From: Ascaris suum
Taxonomy: Eukaryota > Nematoda > Chromadorea > Rhabditida > Ascarididae
NCBI GenBank assembly: GCA_013433145.1
Contig: CM024170.1
Span: forward strand, 7,300,366 to 7,364,365
Direction of reading: 5' to 3'
DNA length: 64,000 nt
Positions within the stretch are counted from its first letter, which is position 1. Every line of letters starts with the position of its first letter. The notes beneath the pieces are model-generated. The model worked only from the letters and a program-made list of their open reading frames with translations, did no database searches and was not told the origin of the DNA. Below, piece by piece: positions 1 through 10,731 of this stretch. The translations under genes and the position numbers were made by a program.

Positions 1-86
1 AATAGCAAGGGAGGGAAAACACTATAGGAGCCGCGCAAGGGTATTATTCGACGAAAATGAAATTGTCACGCATGATCATATTTCAG

Positions 87-1114
87 GTGCAGAGATATGT
101 TCTTGAAGAGCTGCAGAAAATTGGGAAGGAAAGTGGACTGAATTCAATTGAGCAGGTGAGTGGCCAGCAAGCCGAACAAAACAACATAATGCGCGAAACG
201 TTTTCTTTTGCGCAATTCTTTTGCATCAAAATTATCATAACAGAATGCATTTTGTCCATATTGCAGGCAGTGTTGACACTGTGAAAGACATTTCTCGACT
301 GCACAAGCAGCGACGAAATCTGCACAGTTAACACAAGCAGTCCCACCAAGATGGAGACACGCAGGGAAGAGAGAACGCGGGAGGGAGAGATTAGCTAGAT
401 AAACACATAAAAGTAAATTCAGAGAATGGGAGGTGATTTGAAAGATTCACTCCAATGTCCGCCTTCATTGTCCGCCTTATTTTGCCGTTCCTCGACCCGC
501 TTCCCCAAGCACACTGCATTTCTCAATTTAGCGAATATCCATAAAATTTAAGTCTCCATAATTCATTCAGAAATTTATAGGTCCAATATAATTTTGTGAT
601 ATTTGGGACATTCTGCACCTCTTTGTGGTCACCTATCATAGGTTATCTGTCATCAAATTGCGCGGAATTCTCACCAAGCACTGTTCATTTATCACTCATG
701 CAGAATAATGTAGCTTGCGCAGAAAAAGAAAGTCCGCTTACAATGTGCGTAACGCTATGAGCCATGAAAGCAACTGAATTAGGAAGTGGACTGCAATTAA
801 TGCCTGGAACGTGTCTGACTGCTGAACCAAGCATGAGCTTGACGGTCACATTTACCTCTTCCTTGTCCCTGTCTATTACTTTCACAAGGACGCGTAAATG
901 TTTTAGCAGCGAGTGGTTTTATCAGATATTATGACAATGACACCATCAATATTGAAATGAATCATTTTTGCAGGTGAAAGCTATCTATTTGACAAGTGAT
1001 GCTTTCTCCGTTGAAAATGGTCTTTTAACACCAACGCTCAAAGCAAGAAGACCGCAGTTAAGGGCGCACTACGCGAGTGTGATCAATGACTTGTATAAAG
1101 CGATTAATCAGTAA
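87..1114 (+). CDS. Long-chain fatty-acid--CoA ligase, last two exons (5' part off the window)
   Basis: Two exons join in phase 0: 87-155 (23 codons, after a TTTCAG acceptor and before a CAG|GTGAGT donor) and 974-1114 (46 codons plus TAA, after a TTTTTGCAG acceptor). The joined C-terminus contains LNSIEQVKAIYL, then FSVENGLLTPTLKARRPQL, then a basic helical tail ending in NQ. The GLLTPTLKxKRP block is the C-terminal signature of the ACSL-type long-chain acyl-CoA synthetases, which activate fatty acids to acyl-CoA with ATP, usually on ER or mitochondrial membranes. The AMP-binding motifs lie upstream, outside the window. The intron 156-973 shows no exon. Nematodes carry several paralogues, so I give no gene symbol. 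Recognition is certain; the exact subfamily is not. Confidence 0.95.
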
Positions 1115-2010
1115 TGCAGGTTGCGGCTCTGTGAAAAAATTCCGAGGTCTATGCGAAAGAAGCTGTCGTTGCATGCAAATTTAGAGACAAGCAGTATTTA
1201 TTGTATGGTTATATCAGTGCATGATGGGTGGCACTTTTCACTAAGTGTATCACACCGTCTTAGCGATTCGGTCACGCCCTCGGTACTGTCTTCTGCCAAA
1301 TACGGGAACAGTTGTACTTCGTCTTTGGAGTGAATTACTGTGTGCTTTAGTAATTTACTTTACTATGCTTTGACGCCTTCTGTGCCTTAATGTCTCTTGG
1401 CTCAAGACGTCCGATCAGAGTGGAGCTGAACTTAAGCTGTATGCTTTATAGTTAAATGCAATAACCACTAACTGCTGCTATTCAGGCAGTGCCACAGTCA
1501 CAATGCACAGGAGGATCTTTTGATATCGGCTTTTGCCATGTCTTTCCAGCTTCTTTTATAAAGTGCGAACTTATGCTAAGCTTATGGAAGTGAGAAAACT
1601 TGGAGCGTTGATAGCATGTGACGATAAGCCCTTGTCGAATCCCTGTTTCCTTCGCAGTGAAGTATACTTATTGTTTACGCTGACGTATGATACATAATCT
1701 TTAAAATGGCGAGAATTTGCGCCCGTTTCCAACTGATTTATTCTTCTGGAATCATTGGACATTTTGAAGAGGTTATTGTGCCTTAGGACTTGGAGCAGTG
1801 GTAAATGTAAATTATAAATGTGAAGTTTGAAATGTTTTCTGCAGATTGCGTTGTTTGGGGAGCTGTCTGTGTTCATTATTGCACTCATATCTATTATCTT
1901 TCAATAGCCTTTTAATTTTTGTCGACAAAATTTTTCGCACTTTTTCGACATTTTAAAATATTTTCCACTGATGTGTAATTTGTAATGCATAAATAAAGAA
2001 GGCGAGAAGT
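1115..2010 (+). other. Probable 3' UTR of the acyl-CoA synthetase gene
   Basis: No coding-like exon follows the TAA at 1112-1114. The first good plus-strand polyadenylation hexamer, AATAAA, is at 1992-1997, so the UTR may be close to 0.9 kb. The boundary is inferred. Confidence 0.4.
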
Positions 2011-2801
2011 GTTTCTCCTTCGAATAATTGAAACCATTAAATTTCAGAATTTTCATTCAAATATATATCGGTAATTACGGATTGTGATCTGTGAGATGCA
2101 CATTGATGTTAGTATTCGAGTTGCCATCCACCTTATTTATTACTGCCATAATGCGAACGCATTCAAGTATTCATTCAACTCATTATTACCATAGCTGAGT
2201 GGCCATCTACAAAAATGGTCATCTGAGAGATATTATAGCGATGAGCGGGAATGAGCTTAACAATGTGGTAAAATTATTTTCAGACAAATGCGGTGGGCGC
2301 ATCGCGTGCATCCTGCATCCTGAATAGGCTGAAGCCACGCTGAGAATTAGTGCTTCTTTTTAGTTAACTCAAACCCATGCGACATGCTCAACATGGTGTG
2401 CAAATAAAATTAGGGGCAATGTTTCTGACGTAGACTTGAAATGAATTTATCAAAAAAAGTCACCGAAGAACTCACGCGATGTTCTAAATAAAAGCTACCT
2501 TGAAAGCATCTCGTCCTCTTGAAAGATGACTTGTCGTCATGTTAGCCGACTGCAACGATATCAGACTCAGAGCCCCGATGTGGACATTTGACTGAACCAT
2601 TCTGACCACAGGTAGCCACGGCGCTACGCAGATATCTTTTGCGGAAATTCGAAGAACAACCCACCGCCTCCTTAATCAGTTAAATTATGTTTGAAACGTG
2701 ATTACAAGCCAGAAAATATCATCACAATGTTTCACATTCAGTTTGGTGAAAAAAGCAAAAGAAATCTTTGAAAAAGCGGAAGCGTTATGCAATAATAATT
2801 A

Positions 2802-2807
2802 TTTATT
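2802..2807 (-). terminator. AATAAA polyadenylation signal of the CBM21/PP1 subunit gene
   Basis: TTTATT on the plus strand reads AATAAA on the minus strand, about 110 bases after the minus-strand stop codon at 2916-2918. Position and orientation suit this gene's mRNA end. Such hexamers are common in AT-rich DNA. Confidence 0.4.
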
Positions 2808-2915
2808 TCAATGAACAAATTTCATTCCGAATATAATAAAGCATCTTTCAGAAATAATACAATCACATTGCGATATACAATTTGTGGGTAGTAATTACAG
2901 TATCACATTGGTTGC

Positions 2916-5900
2916 TCAGTAAATGAGAAGTTGGTCGAAACCGAGCAAATCCGAGAGGATTGACTCGCATGAATGGTCGACGTGACGTTTAGGTGCATCG
3001 ATTTGGACATAATAGAAACGGCCACCGTTATCGTCTACGGTTAGCCGCCCATTGTAAACATATTCCACCTTGAAGGCGCACCGAGTCCAACGGTATAAAC
3101 CCTTTAAAAAGTTGCTTTATCGGCAAATAATATGAGGCAAATCGATTGGAAGAAACCGTATCATCCTTTTCTGGCAAAGAGCACATATGCCCTATATTTG
3201 AGGGCAAATTTAAGAATTGCATTTCATTTGCACTCTCAACCATTCTCGATGAACTCATCGGAAAAGACGTTACGATGAACAAAAAGTTAATTTTTATATG
3301 TACTTACTCACAACTGCAATTTTATTTTAAAAAAATGAATAATTGTCGTCATTCAGCACCATTCGCCACAAATGTAACTGTGGTTAAGTCTCTTATTCAC
3401 GCATGGGAATTTCATTACTATTTATTACTGCGGCGTTTACGAAAAGTTCTTCCATCCTATCACGGTGCTATTGTTATTAAGGCAAAAATTTGTAAGGTGA
3501 AGGAACAGCACACAAACTTGGCAGCCATCGATGTCCCATGTGCGCCAATCAAACCGCTTCAAAGAAAAGAGAAAGCGCCGCTCTAAACGCACGAGAAAAA
3601 TACCAATAAGCATCGGTTACTCGAGTCAGGAGCGGAATATTTTTTGAAACACCCCTCAAGGAGGTATGGCTTGTAAACAATAATGCCCTCTTGTCCCCAT
3701 TCTTGATTCACTATGAAATCTTCTTCTGAAGTTAGTAAAATTTAAAAACATAAATATTCTAAGCTATGAAAAAGGTCAAGTTGCACTTGCAAAGCGCTTT
3801 ACGGTGATGCCTGTCAGAGAGCTCCAGTGCAAAAACCACCAAAATCGAAGTTTTGAAAACCGACAGGTATGACCTATACTACAGGATTATCTCTGAAATT
3901 TCTGAAAAGTCATAGATAGCAAAAATTGCGTAAAACGTCATCTAGAACTGGAGATATTGAAGGGCACATCGCAAAGTTTAGGTGGCAAAGCATGCATAAT
4001 AACGACTGCTTTATGGAAGATGCAGACGACTGATAAAGTATGATTGCTTTATTGAGTGCAATTTATTATTTGCTGGTAATTATGAAAATAAATAATTTAA
4101 TCGATGGGACTGCGGAAGTGCATATCTCGTCAGCTTTCTTGATACGCTTTCCCACATGCACTGGAAGACTATACTCCCGGGAAGAGGGGAGAAGAACGAA
4201 AGATTACATCAATAGCAAAGAAATAGAAACCAATGTCAAATCCACAGGCAGTGATAATCACTTCTCATGAATGAACTTCGGCAGTTGTAAAAGGGTTTCC
4301 ACTTCGAAACAACTTTTTGGAAGTTGTAAAAATTATTTCAGTTTTCGAAGGGACACATTTTATTGAGCCCAACGGTAGTTCTGTAAAAATATTTTAAATG
4401 AACAGACAAGAGTTTATTGTGCAATCAACTTTCAGCAAAAATCACCAGTTTGACAGTGACTGTAAATGTGACTCAAACGCTCAAATCTGTGTGAAAAACA
4501 CCTGCTGCCCAAGCTATCAGCTATTGCATAATCCGTTCAATTTTTGTATCACTGTTACTTAGCAACACCCATCTAATAAGACACTTTTAACGAACGAGAT
4601 ATTAAGGCATCAACGATTAAAATCAAGCGTTCGTGTGGCCTCTTAGCGTGCGTATGCATCCTTCTCTTTCCTGTAGCCATCCTTTCCTTCCTCTGCTTTC
4701 TTCTCCTTCTTCTACCATTTCTTCTGTTTCCTCTATTTTTCGTTCCCTTTCTCCCCACTACATAAAAAATACAAAGCATTTGTTGCAGTAAGTCAAGAAC
4801 TGTGTCAAAACTAATAACACCTAATATTGAAACATTGATATCATACTAAGGAATGCAACGCGACAGCAGTTCAGCAAAATTCCTAACGGAAAGAACGTTT
4901 TGCTTCGCATTCCTGCAGTTACCAACTTTTCTGCGCGGTTCGTGACTATAAATAGTAATTGACAGTTTGAAAGATACTGTGAAATTTTTTCAAGATATCA
5001 GCCCGTAAACTTCCAACCGCTTTGTAAATAACAAGAGGAAAACGAAAACAATTACAAGAACTTCTCAACTGAGGTGAACACTATTCCCAACTGTCAATAG
5101 CTGGCACCATACCGCAGTGGCTGGAAGCATAGCAGTCGACCACAAAAATTTGCTTACGTCACCTTCGAGAATATCTTTTAGATGAGGACAAGCATAGGTT
5201 CTTAATACTTGGACTTGCAATGAAATTCTAATATCAAGCAACTCTGTTTACTTCGAGCCAATCGATTCGACAATCAGAGATCAGAGATCAAATTGCCGCA
5301 AGATTACTCCAACTTCTATGCGATAATGAGCTGTAAAAATGCCTCCAAATTTCGAGAAGTTTTGCCGCATTTCCGAACTTTGAAAACACTTCGACAGAGA
5401 ACGTCCTACTATGACACTTATGGAAGTGCCCTTTGACTGGCTTTATGGCCTCGGCTGAAATTTTTTCCTTCCTTAGTGCCCTCCCTTAATGCACTCTCCG
5501 AGATTCGCATTGTGCGAAATTGTAAGCTAACTAGCACAAACCCACCTAACTCAATAAGGTCTTTTCTCCAAGTTTCTGTTTTGAATAAGTGACGCCAACA
5601 TGCTTCCGGCTAGTAGGCCCCCATTCGGATGTTTACCATTAACTCGCTACTGCGAGCGCATTTTCGCGAAATCTGGTGTTTTTGTTGAAAGTCTTTACAT
5701 CACTTTCAAGTCTTAATGGGCTGGAAAATATTTAATCCTCTTCTTTTCCTCCTTTCTCCACTTTGTCAATAAAAGCCCTCCAACAGAATTTGCAAGATCT
5801 CCCCCTTCGAAACAGCGAAACAAGATTGGAGAGATTCTCGAAACGATCAAAAAGCTTACCGTTAGATGGGCGTTGAAATGCCACTGACTAAGCAGATCAC

Positions 5901-8253
5901 TAGTTGAGCCTTCATGCCGAAAAGCGCGAATATTACGAAATGTTCTCCAATTATCCGTCGTTACAGAAATACAAAGCTGCAAAAAGAAAAAAAATCATAA
6001 ATCACACATCCTCGATATTCCAGAAAAAGAACATTTCTGCTGGAAAGTGCCAAAAGCGCCTGAAATGTTTTATCGAGGAAAATCTTGCGAATCAAGTCAT
6101 TGTTAATGTGAAGGACACATCCTGCGATCAGTAGTGCCACTGTACCACAAGGCATCTCCAATTTTCGTGCTCTGCTGTACTGCAATATGGTGTGGCATTC
6201 AAACTAAAACGAACTATGCTATACCATGATACAGTGTGGTTCGTTCTAGTATGAACACCTAGCGTACCATGACACTGTGTGCGATATTCATATTAAAACG
6301 AAGACCTGTATTCAGGTAGGTCGCATTTGCATTTTTAAAACGTCAAGTGTAGTATAGCGTTGATACACAACTGTATTAAGTTGTTTATGATTATTGAAGG
6401 ATTGCAGAGGTGCTTTGTCTATTCGCGATGCAGCAACACGCGACGCCTTAGGGCAAAAGTCGATTTTACTGACCGCTTTCAAGTGTAGCCACTTGTTGTC
6501 TCAGAGTGCAGATTGGTGTTATGCGAACAAATATGTCAGACTAGCATCTATAGCCTGAACTGATTAGAGGATTAGCTGCCGTTCTCGTTTTTTCCTATAT
6601 TAGAGAGTTGTGATCTTCTCAACATAAAGCATACGCTGCTGTGAATGTTTCTGACTTCGACAGTGAAATTTCTTCGTTTATATTTTATACTTTTCACTCG
6701 TTTTCTATTGACTGCTGAGAATGTCGGTTCCGATAGATGCGTCCTTCTTTAAACTGCGAGTGACACATTTCATTTTGAACACGTAGTTTCCAGAATTAAA
6801 ATTTTTCTCTATGAGCTTAACATCGTGTTTTTTTTTCTTCACAACTATAATAACAGAAATTACATTGCTATAATTCGTCGTAAGTTTATTTTACTTCACA
6901 ACTGTGATTGTTGATTTCTCCATATTGTCACCTTTTTCAAATCCATGGTATTTCATCACCAAGAAGGCCTCAATGACGGCATTACTTAATGCATTCGTAT
7001 AAATGATATGTAAATTTGTTTTATAAGTTGTGGCTACAATATAGTCAACTCTTTCGAAATCAATGTCACAGTGGAATACTGCATTCACATCATTTTAGAA
7101 AACAAGTGTTTACTGCAAGAAAATTATACAGTGATATCATTAAGCAAGGAACGCAGGTGCCTGAAAATGTCCTTTGCTTCTATCGTCGACCGTATCCGCA
7201 AAAAAGCAAGAAGTGATTTCCCAAAAGATTGACAACCAAACGGCTGAATCTGCTTATGGATTTACAAAATCTGTTTTTGCGGAAAGTTTTTCCAAAGGCA
7301 TCGGACGAATAGTGGAAGGCAATCAAAATCATCGTAGAAAAGTTATCGAGTAAAGAGAAATGAAATTATGCAGAGGCATTAATAAGTTGAATTATGAAAT
7401 TATGCACTTGTAGCTTTGTAAAACTCACTTCCTCTCTCGCATCGTGCTCATATCGTGGATTTACCACATGTACTGTACCACCAATGAAAAGACCATTCGA
7501 GGAAAACGAATGCAGTCTGAAAACATGGATTCATAGCGATTAGTCTTTTGCAGTGTATTTGCTATTTGATGATATAAACGACTGAGGATGGTGGGATTCA
7601 GAACTTGAAAAAAGGAATTAGCTAAATAGGAATTAACGTTTTGGACAGAAACAAAAATAGCATAGTTGATCAGTTCCGAGTACACTTAAAAATACTATGT
7701 CGATAAATGAATATTCTAGTCGAAGTTCTTATTCGGCACACTTCAAAGACCATTGAAACTGCAAAACAGTTATTAATGGACTTTTTTGTTATCTATAACA
7801 GCAGCTTCAAATAACAACTGCTTAATGAAAACATTTTCATAGAAGACTTAAGTAAAATGTTTCATAGAGAAAACCGAAGTACGAGAAAGAAAAGTGAGTT
7901 GACATGAAAGGATTATGATGAACAGTTAAAGGGCATAAGGAGAGCAAGAAAATAATAACTTTTGATCACCACCCAATCAAGACTCTGTACCGTCTAACAA
8001 GTATAAGTTAAGCCGCATTCGAAAATGACATATCCTGCTCTCTCACCTGACTCTGATATCCTGACTGTTGCCATCGTGTTCGTCCGATGTGCTCGGCTGT
8101 TCGTTACGTTGACAAACACTATCCGCACTGAGGTGACGCACTCTTGTTAGTGATGCACCGTCCCAATCGGCAAAACGCACCGATTTGCCCGATGAACGAC
8201 ATCCGGCACGCTTCAATGAGCTCTGTAGACTGTGTGAACGTTGCATAAGAAGC
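2916..8253 (-). CDS. Protein phosphatase 1 glycogen-targeting regulatory subunit (PPP1R3-like, RVxF plus CBM21), partial model
   Basis: Minus-strand exons: 8253-8047 (GT donor GTCAG|GTGAGA), 7078-6932, 5976-5860 and last exon 3101-2916 with TGA. The first carries SGKSVRFADWDGASL, the RVxF PP1-docking motif as placed in PPP1R3 proteins. The others spell a CBM21 glycogen-binding domain: DIDFERV, VMKYHGFEK, VTTDNWRTFRNI, then CAFKVEYVYNGRL and DDNGGRFYYV in place of the usual WDNNxGxNY. Such subunits bring PP1 to glycogen to activate glycogen synthase. A further exon at 7516-7429 (AG acceptor, GAA|GTGAGT donor) fits the phase of the first. The junction 6932/5976 is off by one base; the A5 run at 6933-6937 is suspect. 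The last acceptor (TTTAAAG) is weak. The start codon was not found. Confidence 0.85.
3146..3586 (+). other. 146-codon open frame, probably chance
   Basis: Open from a TTG to a TAA on the plus strand, with one internal ATG near 3274. It overlaps the antisense of the PP1-subunit gene. No domain, signal peptide or clear codon periodicity is visible, and a frame this long is not rare in 64 kb of six-frame AT-rich sequence. Kept only because it is among the longer frames. Confidence 0.1.
4665..4759. repeat. Polypyrimidine tract
   Basis: About 95 bases made almost wholly of C and T on the plus strand (TTCC, CTTCTC and similar units). It lies in the last intron of the minus-strand PP1-subunit gene. 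On the minus strand it would encode an Arg/Lys-rich stretch, which I regard as low complexity and not as protein. Confidence 0.6.
6192..6312. repeat. Cluster of short inverted and direct repeats
   Basis: The motif ATTCAAACTAAAACGAAC near 6196 reappears inverted as GGTTCGTTCTAGTATGAAC (about 6238-6256) and again direct as ATTCATATTAAAACGAAG near 6288. A second motif, TACCATGATACAGTGTG, recurs as TACCATGACACTGTGTG. The arrangement looks like a degenerate foldback or a small non-autonomous element. No protein is encoded. Confidence 0.5.
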
Positions 8254-8644
8254 CTGTAAATAAATTGCCTTATGTATTTCTGCATATCGACCACAATACA
8301 TATTACTTTGTTGAAAAATGACCAAAAAATTTCGATAGTACGCTGTTGTGTCAGAACTGCTTTTAGCATTTCACGCCTAAAAAAATCGAGGCCTACGAAG
8401 ATTTGTGCGCCTCGAAAACCTGAACGCTCCAATATCTCGAGGACACTGAACAAAATTTCTTCACACGTCAGTATTAGAAAGAGGTGGAAAAAAAATGCAT
8501 GAATAAACATGGACTAGAGCATTCCTCAGCAAGAGTGAACAGAAGAAAGCATTCCAGCGAGTGAAAGGAAGTATTCGTTCGAAGAGAAACAAAAATTTCA
8601 TCACACTAATAAACTCAGCATTCAATGATCGAGAGCTGTGCAAA

Positions 8645-8753
8645 AAAAAAACCGTGATGCTAGCACCGCTTTCAGGTTCTTCTAGATTCGATGTGGGGAC
8701 ATATTTAGAGGTTCTTTCCGATTCTTCTAAAGCAGGTATGGGAACCACCAGCT
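8645..8753 (-). CDS. Possible upstream exon of the PP1 subunit gene
   Basis: An acidic minus-strand open stretch reads VPIPALEESERTSKYVPTS and LEEPESGAS, ending next to a GT-rich poly-T run. A disordered acidic N-terminus would suit a PPP1R3 protein and it lies upstream of the RVxF exon on the same strand. The donor is poor and the phase does not obviously match the next exon, so this is only a suggestion. Confidence 0.2.
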
Positions 8754-9552
8754 ATCCCGAGATGGTACAATGGAAAGAACACATGACTGCAACTAAAAAT
8801 TTTGTCTCAATTAAGGCTTGAAGGGCATATACTTTTTAATATTAGTTCTGGAAGTAACCGTGCTGCCACAACGGCAACCCAATCCCATTTCCTCCTCTCT
8901 TTCCCCATCACTTCCTTCAACGGGAAGTATTCAGATTTGATAGTATAAACTCAAGAGAAACAACAACACGTTTCATAGTATAATGCAAAATGCGTAGCTG
9001 ATACGCTCTGGATTTTCTTCATGTGAACGTATTCATTTGTACTTGGTAAAAGGTGTACAAGCACAGTAACCTATAAAGCCATCCATGCCTGACAAATAAA
9101 CCTTTCAAGAGGCATCACCTACGAACTGTTATTGCTTGCAACTACTTTTATTGAATGGAGTGAAATTATTGAATTTCGATCACTACTCGTTCATCAAGGA
9201 GAGGGGATGATTTTCAACTATGAAGAGAGAGCACATCAGTGAGAAATGAGAAGAGACATTTAACAAAAGTTTTCCTCCTATATGATCGAATATGGAAAGA
9301 GAAAGGTGAGGAATCGTTGCAAGTTCAATTCGATGATCGAACAAAGTAATCAATGTCTTTTATTGTGCAAATTGTACATAAACGTCTTTAAATTAATAAA
9401 TGAAGTGCTTTTGAATGCTATTCAGCAAATATCGCCTACAAACATCACATTCGCCCAAAACAAACGCTGGACACCGTACTACGATCGTCTCAATTATGGA
9501 TACTCGTAAACGATTTGTTGTAACGTAATTCGAACAACTAGTGAGTCACTTG

Positions 9553-10731
9553 TTAAGGAAACGACGTCATACTCGTTTCTTTTGATGATCTCTTTTCTAC
9601 TATCGATGTTGGCGATGACAAAACAACATTACCAAATATTTCAACGACCCAGCGTGTCAGCATTCTCCGATTACTGTTCAGTGGAGTGTGTGGACGTTTG
9701 CGCCGAAAGATATATTTGCCACAAAGCATTTGGAATGCGTTCACAATGGGAAGTGCTTTAATCTGAATTGTTGAAAGTTGGGGAGAAGGGGGGAAAGGGC
9801 AAGGGTGGGAAGACATCAGTATAGGAATGTACAACGTGCAACATATTTCCTGTTAAGCATACTAATGGAAAATATATGCTCAGCTTTCTTTGCTTACCCT
9901 CACTATTTCTCACGCACCTGGAAGTTAGAAAATGGTGCTATACTACCACAAATGGAGCAAACATCCTAGAACGACAGGTACCACAGATAATCCGAAGACC
10001 TTTATATGTTTGTCTTAGTTGAGGCTGGTTGTCAACGCGTGAAACATTGTTCCCATGCTCTGTAAACAACAAACATCATAAAGCTTTGACCGGAAACCCC
10101 CTGCTTATTGCGTTCCACGCGAAAAGAGGGAGTTGCTAATAACAACTTCAAGCGCCGTATGAGGGACTTGCAGAGGACGGGAAATGAACGTTAACTTGGA
10201 AATTTATGAAATACGTAACTTCAGCTCATTGCTCTACCGTTTTATTTTCTTCTATTTTAGCAGAAACAATCCACTTTGAGTTTTCATAATATTGAGTAGT
10301 ATAGCAAGAAGTAAGCGAAGGTGTAATGTTCGCTCATTTTGTATATATGGATATTAAGATCATATGAACACATGAGGAAAAGGGACCCTTGACACTTTTT
10401 CATGCGGGACTCATAAAAAATCGCAATGAGCAAGAGGGGTAAGGCGGAAGAGAAGGGAAGAAGGAGAATAAATTGAGTAGTTTTGATGTCTGGAAGGATG
10501 AGGCAGCTGCAATTTCTTTGACTTGAAGAAAGAGTGTTTTCGCATAGTCACAAAGAATTGACATAGGACGTATAAAAGTGTGCAGTACAAGGGGAAAAAA
10601 TGAAAAAAAGTGAAAAAAAAATCGGGTATTACAAGAGAAATGAGTGAGACTAAAGGCGTGTGAAAACTTACCCTCCTAGCGATACACGTAACGCGACATG
10701 CCAAAAACAAAAACACTAATAAAACCGCCAT
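9553..10731 (-). CDS. Two-exon gene for a small secreted protein of unknown family
   Basis: Exon 1 (10731-10672) begins ATGGCGGTT and encodes a signal peptide of 20 residues, MAVLLVFLFLACRVTCIARR, ending at a strong AGG|GTAAGT donor. Exon 2 (9762-9553), after AACAATTCAG, is entered in phase 0 and reads 69 codons to TAA. The mature part has one cysteine (MLCGKY), then basic pairs (FRRKRPHTP, NSNRRML) and VEKRSS, so proprotein-convertase processing is possible. The total is 89 residues. LCGKY recalls insulin B-chains, but the other cysteines are missing, and an exon may have been skipped in the 0.9-kb intron. I do not recognise a family. Confidence 0.5.

Noticed and set aside
1121..1333. Plus ORF after the acyl-CoA synthetase stop codon
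   Set aside because: It lies in the presumed 3' UTR and has no protein-like features.
4573..4779. Arg/Lys-rich 68-codon minus ORF
   Set aside because: It is the translation of a polypyrimidine tract.
8043..8510. 155-codon minus ORF as a single coding exon
   Set aside because: Only its distal part (8253-8047) is coding-like; a TTATTTACAG acceptor at 8254-8263 marks the true exon start.
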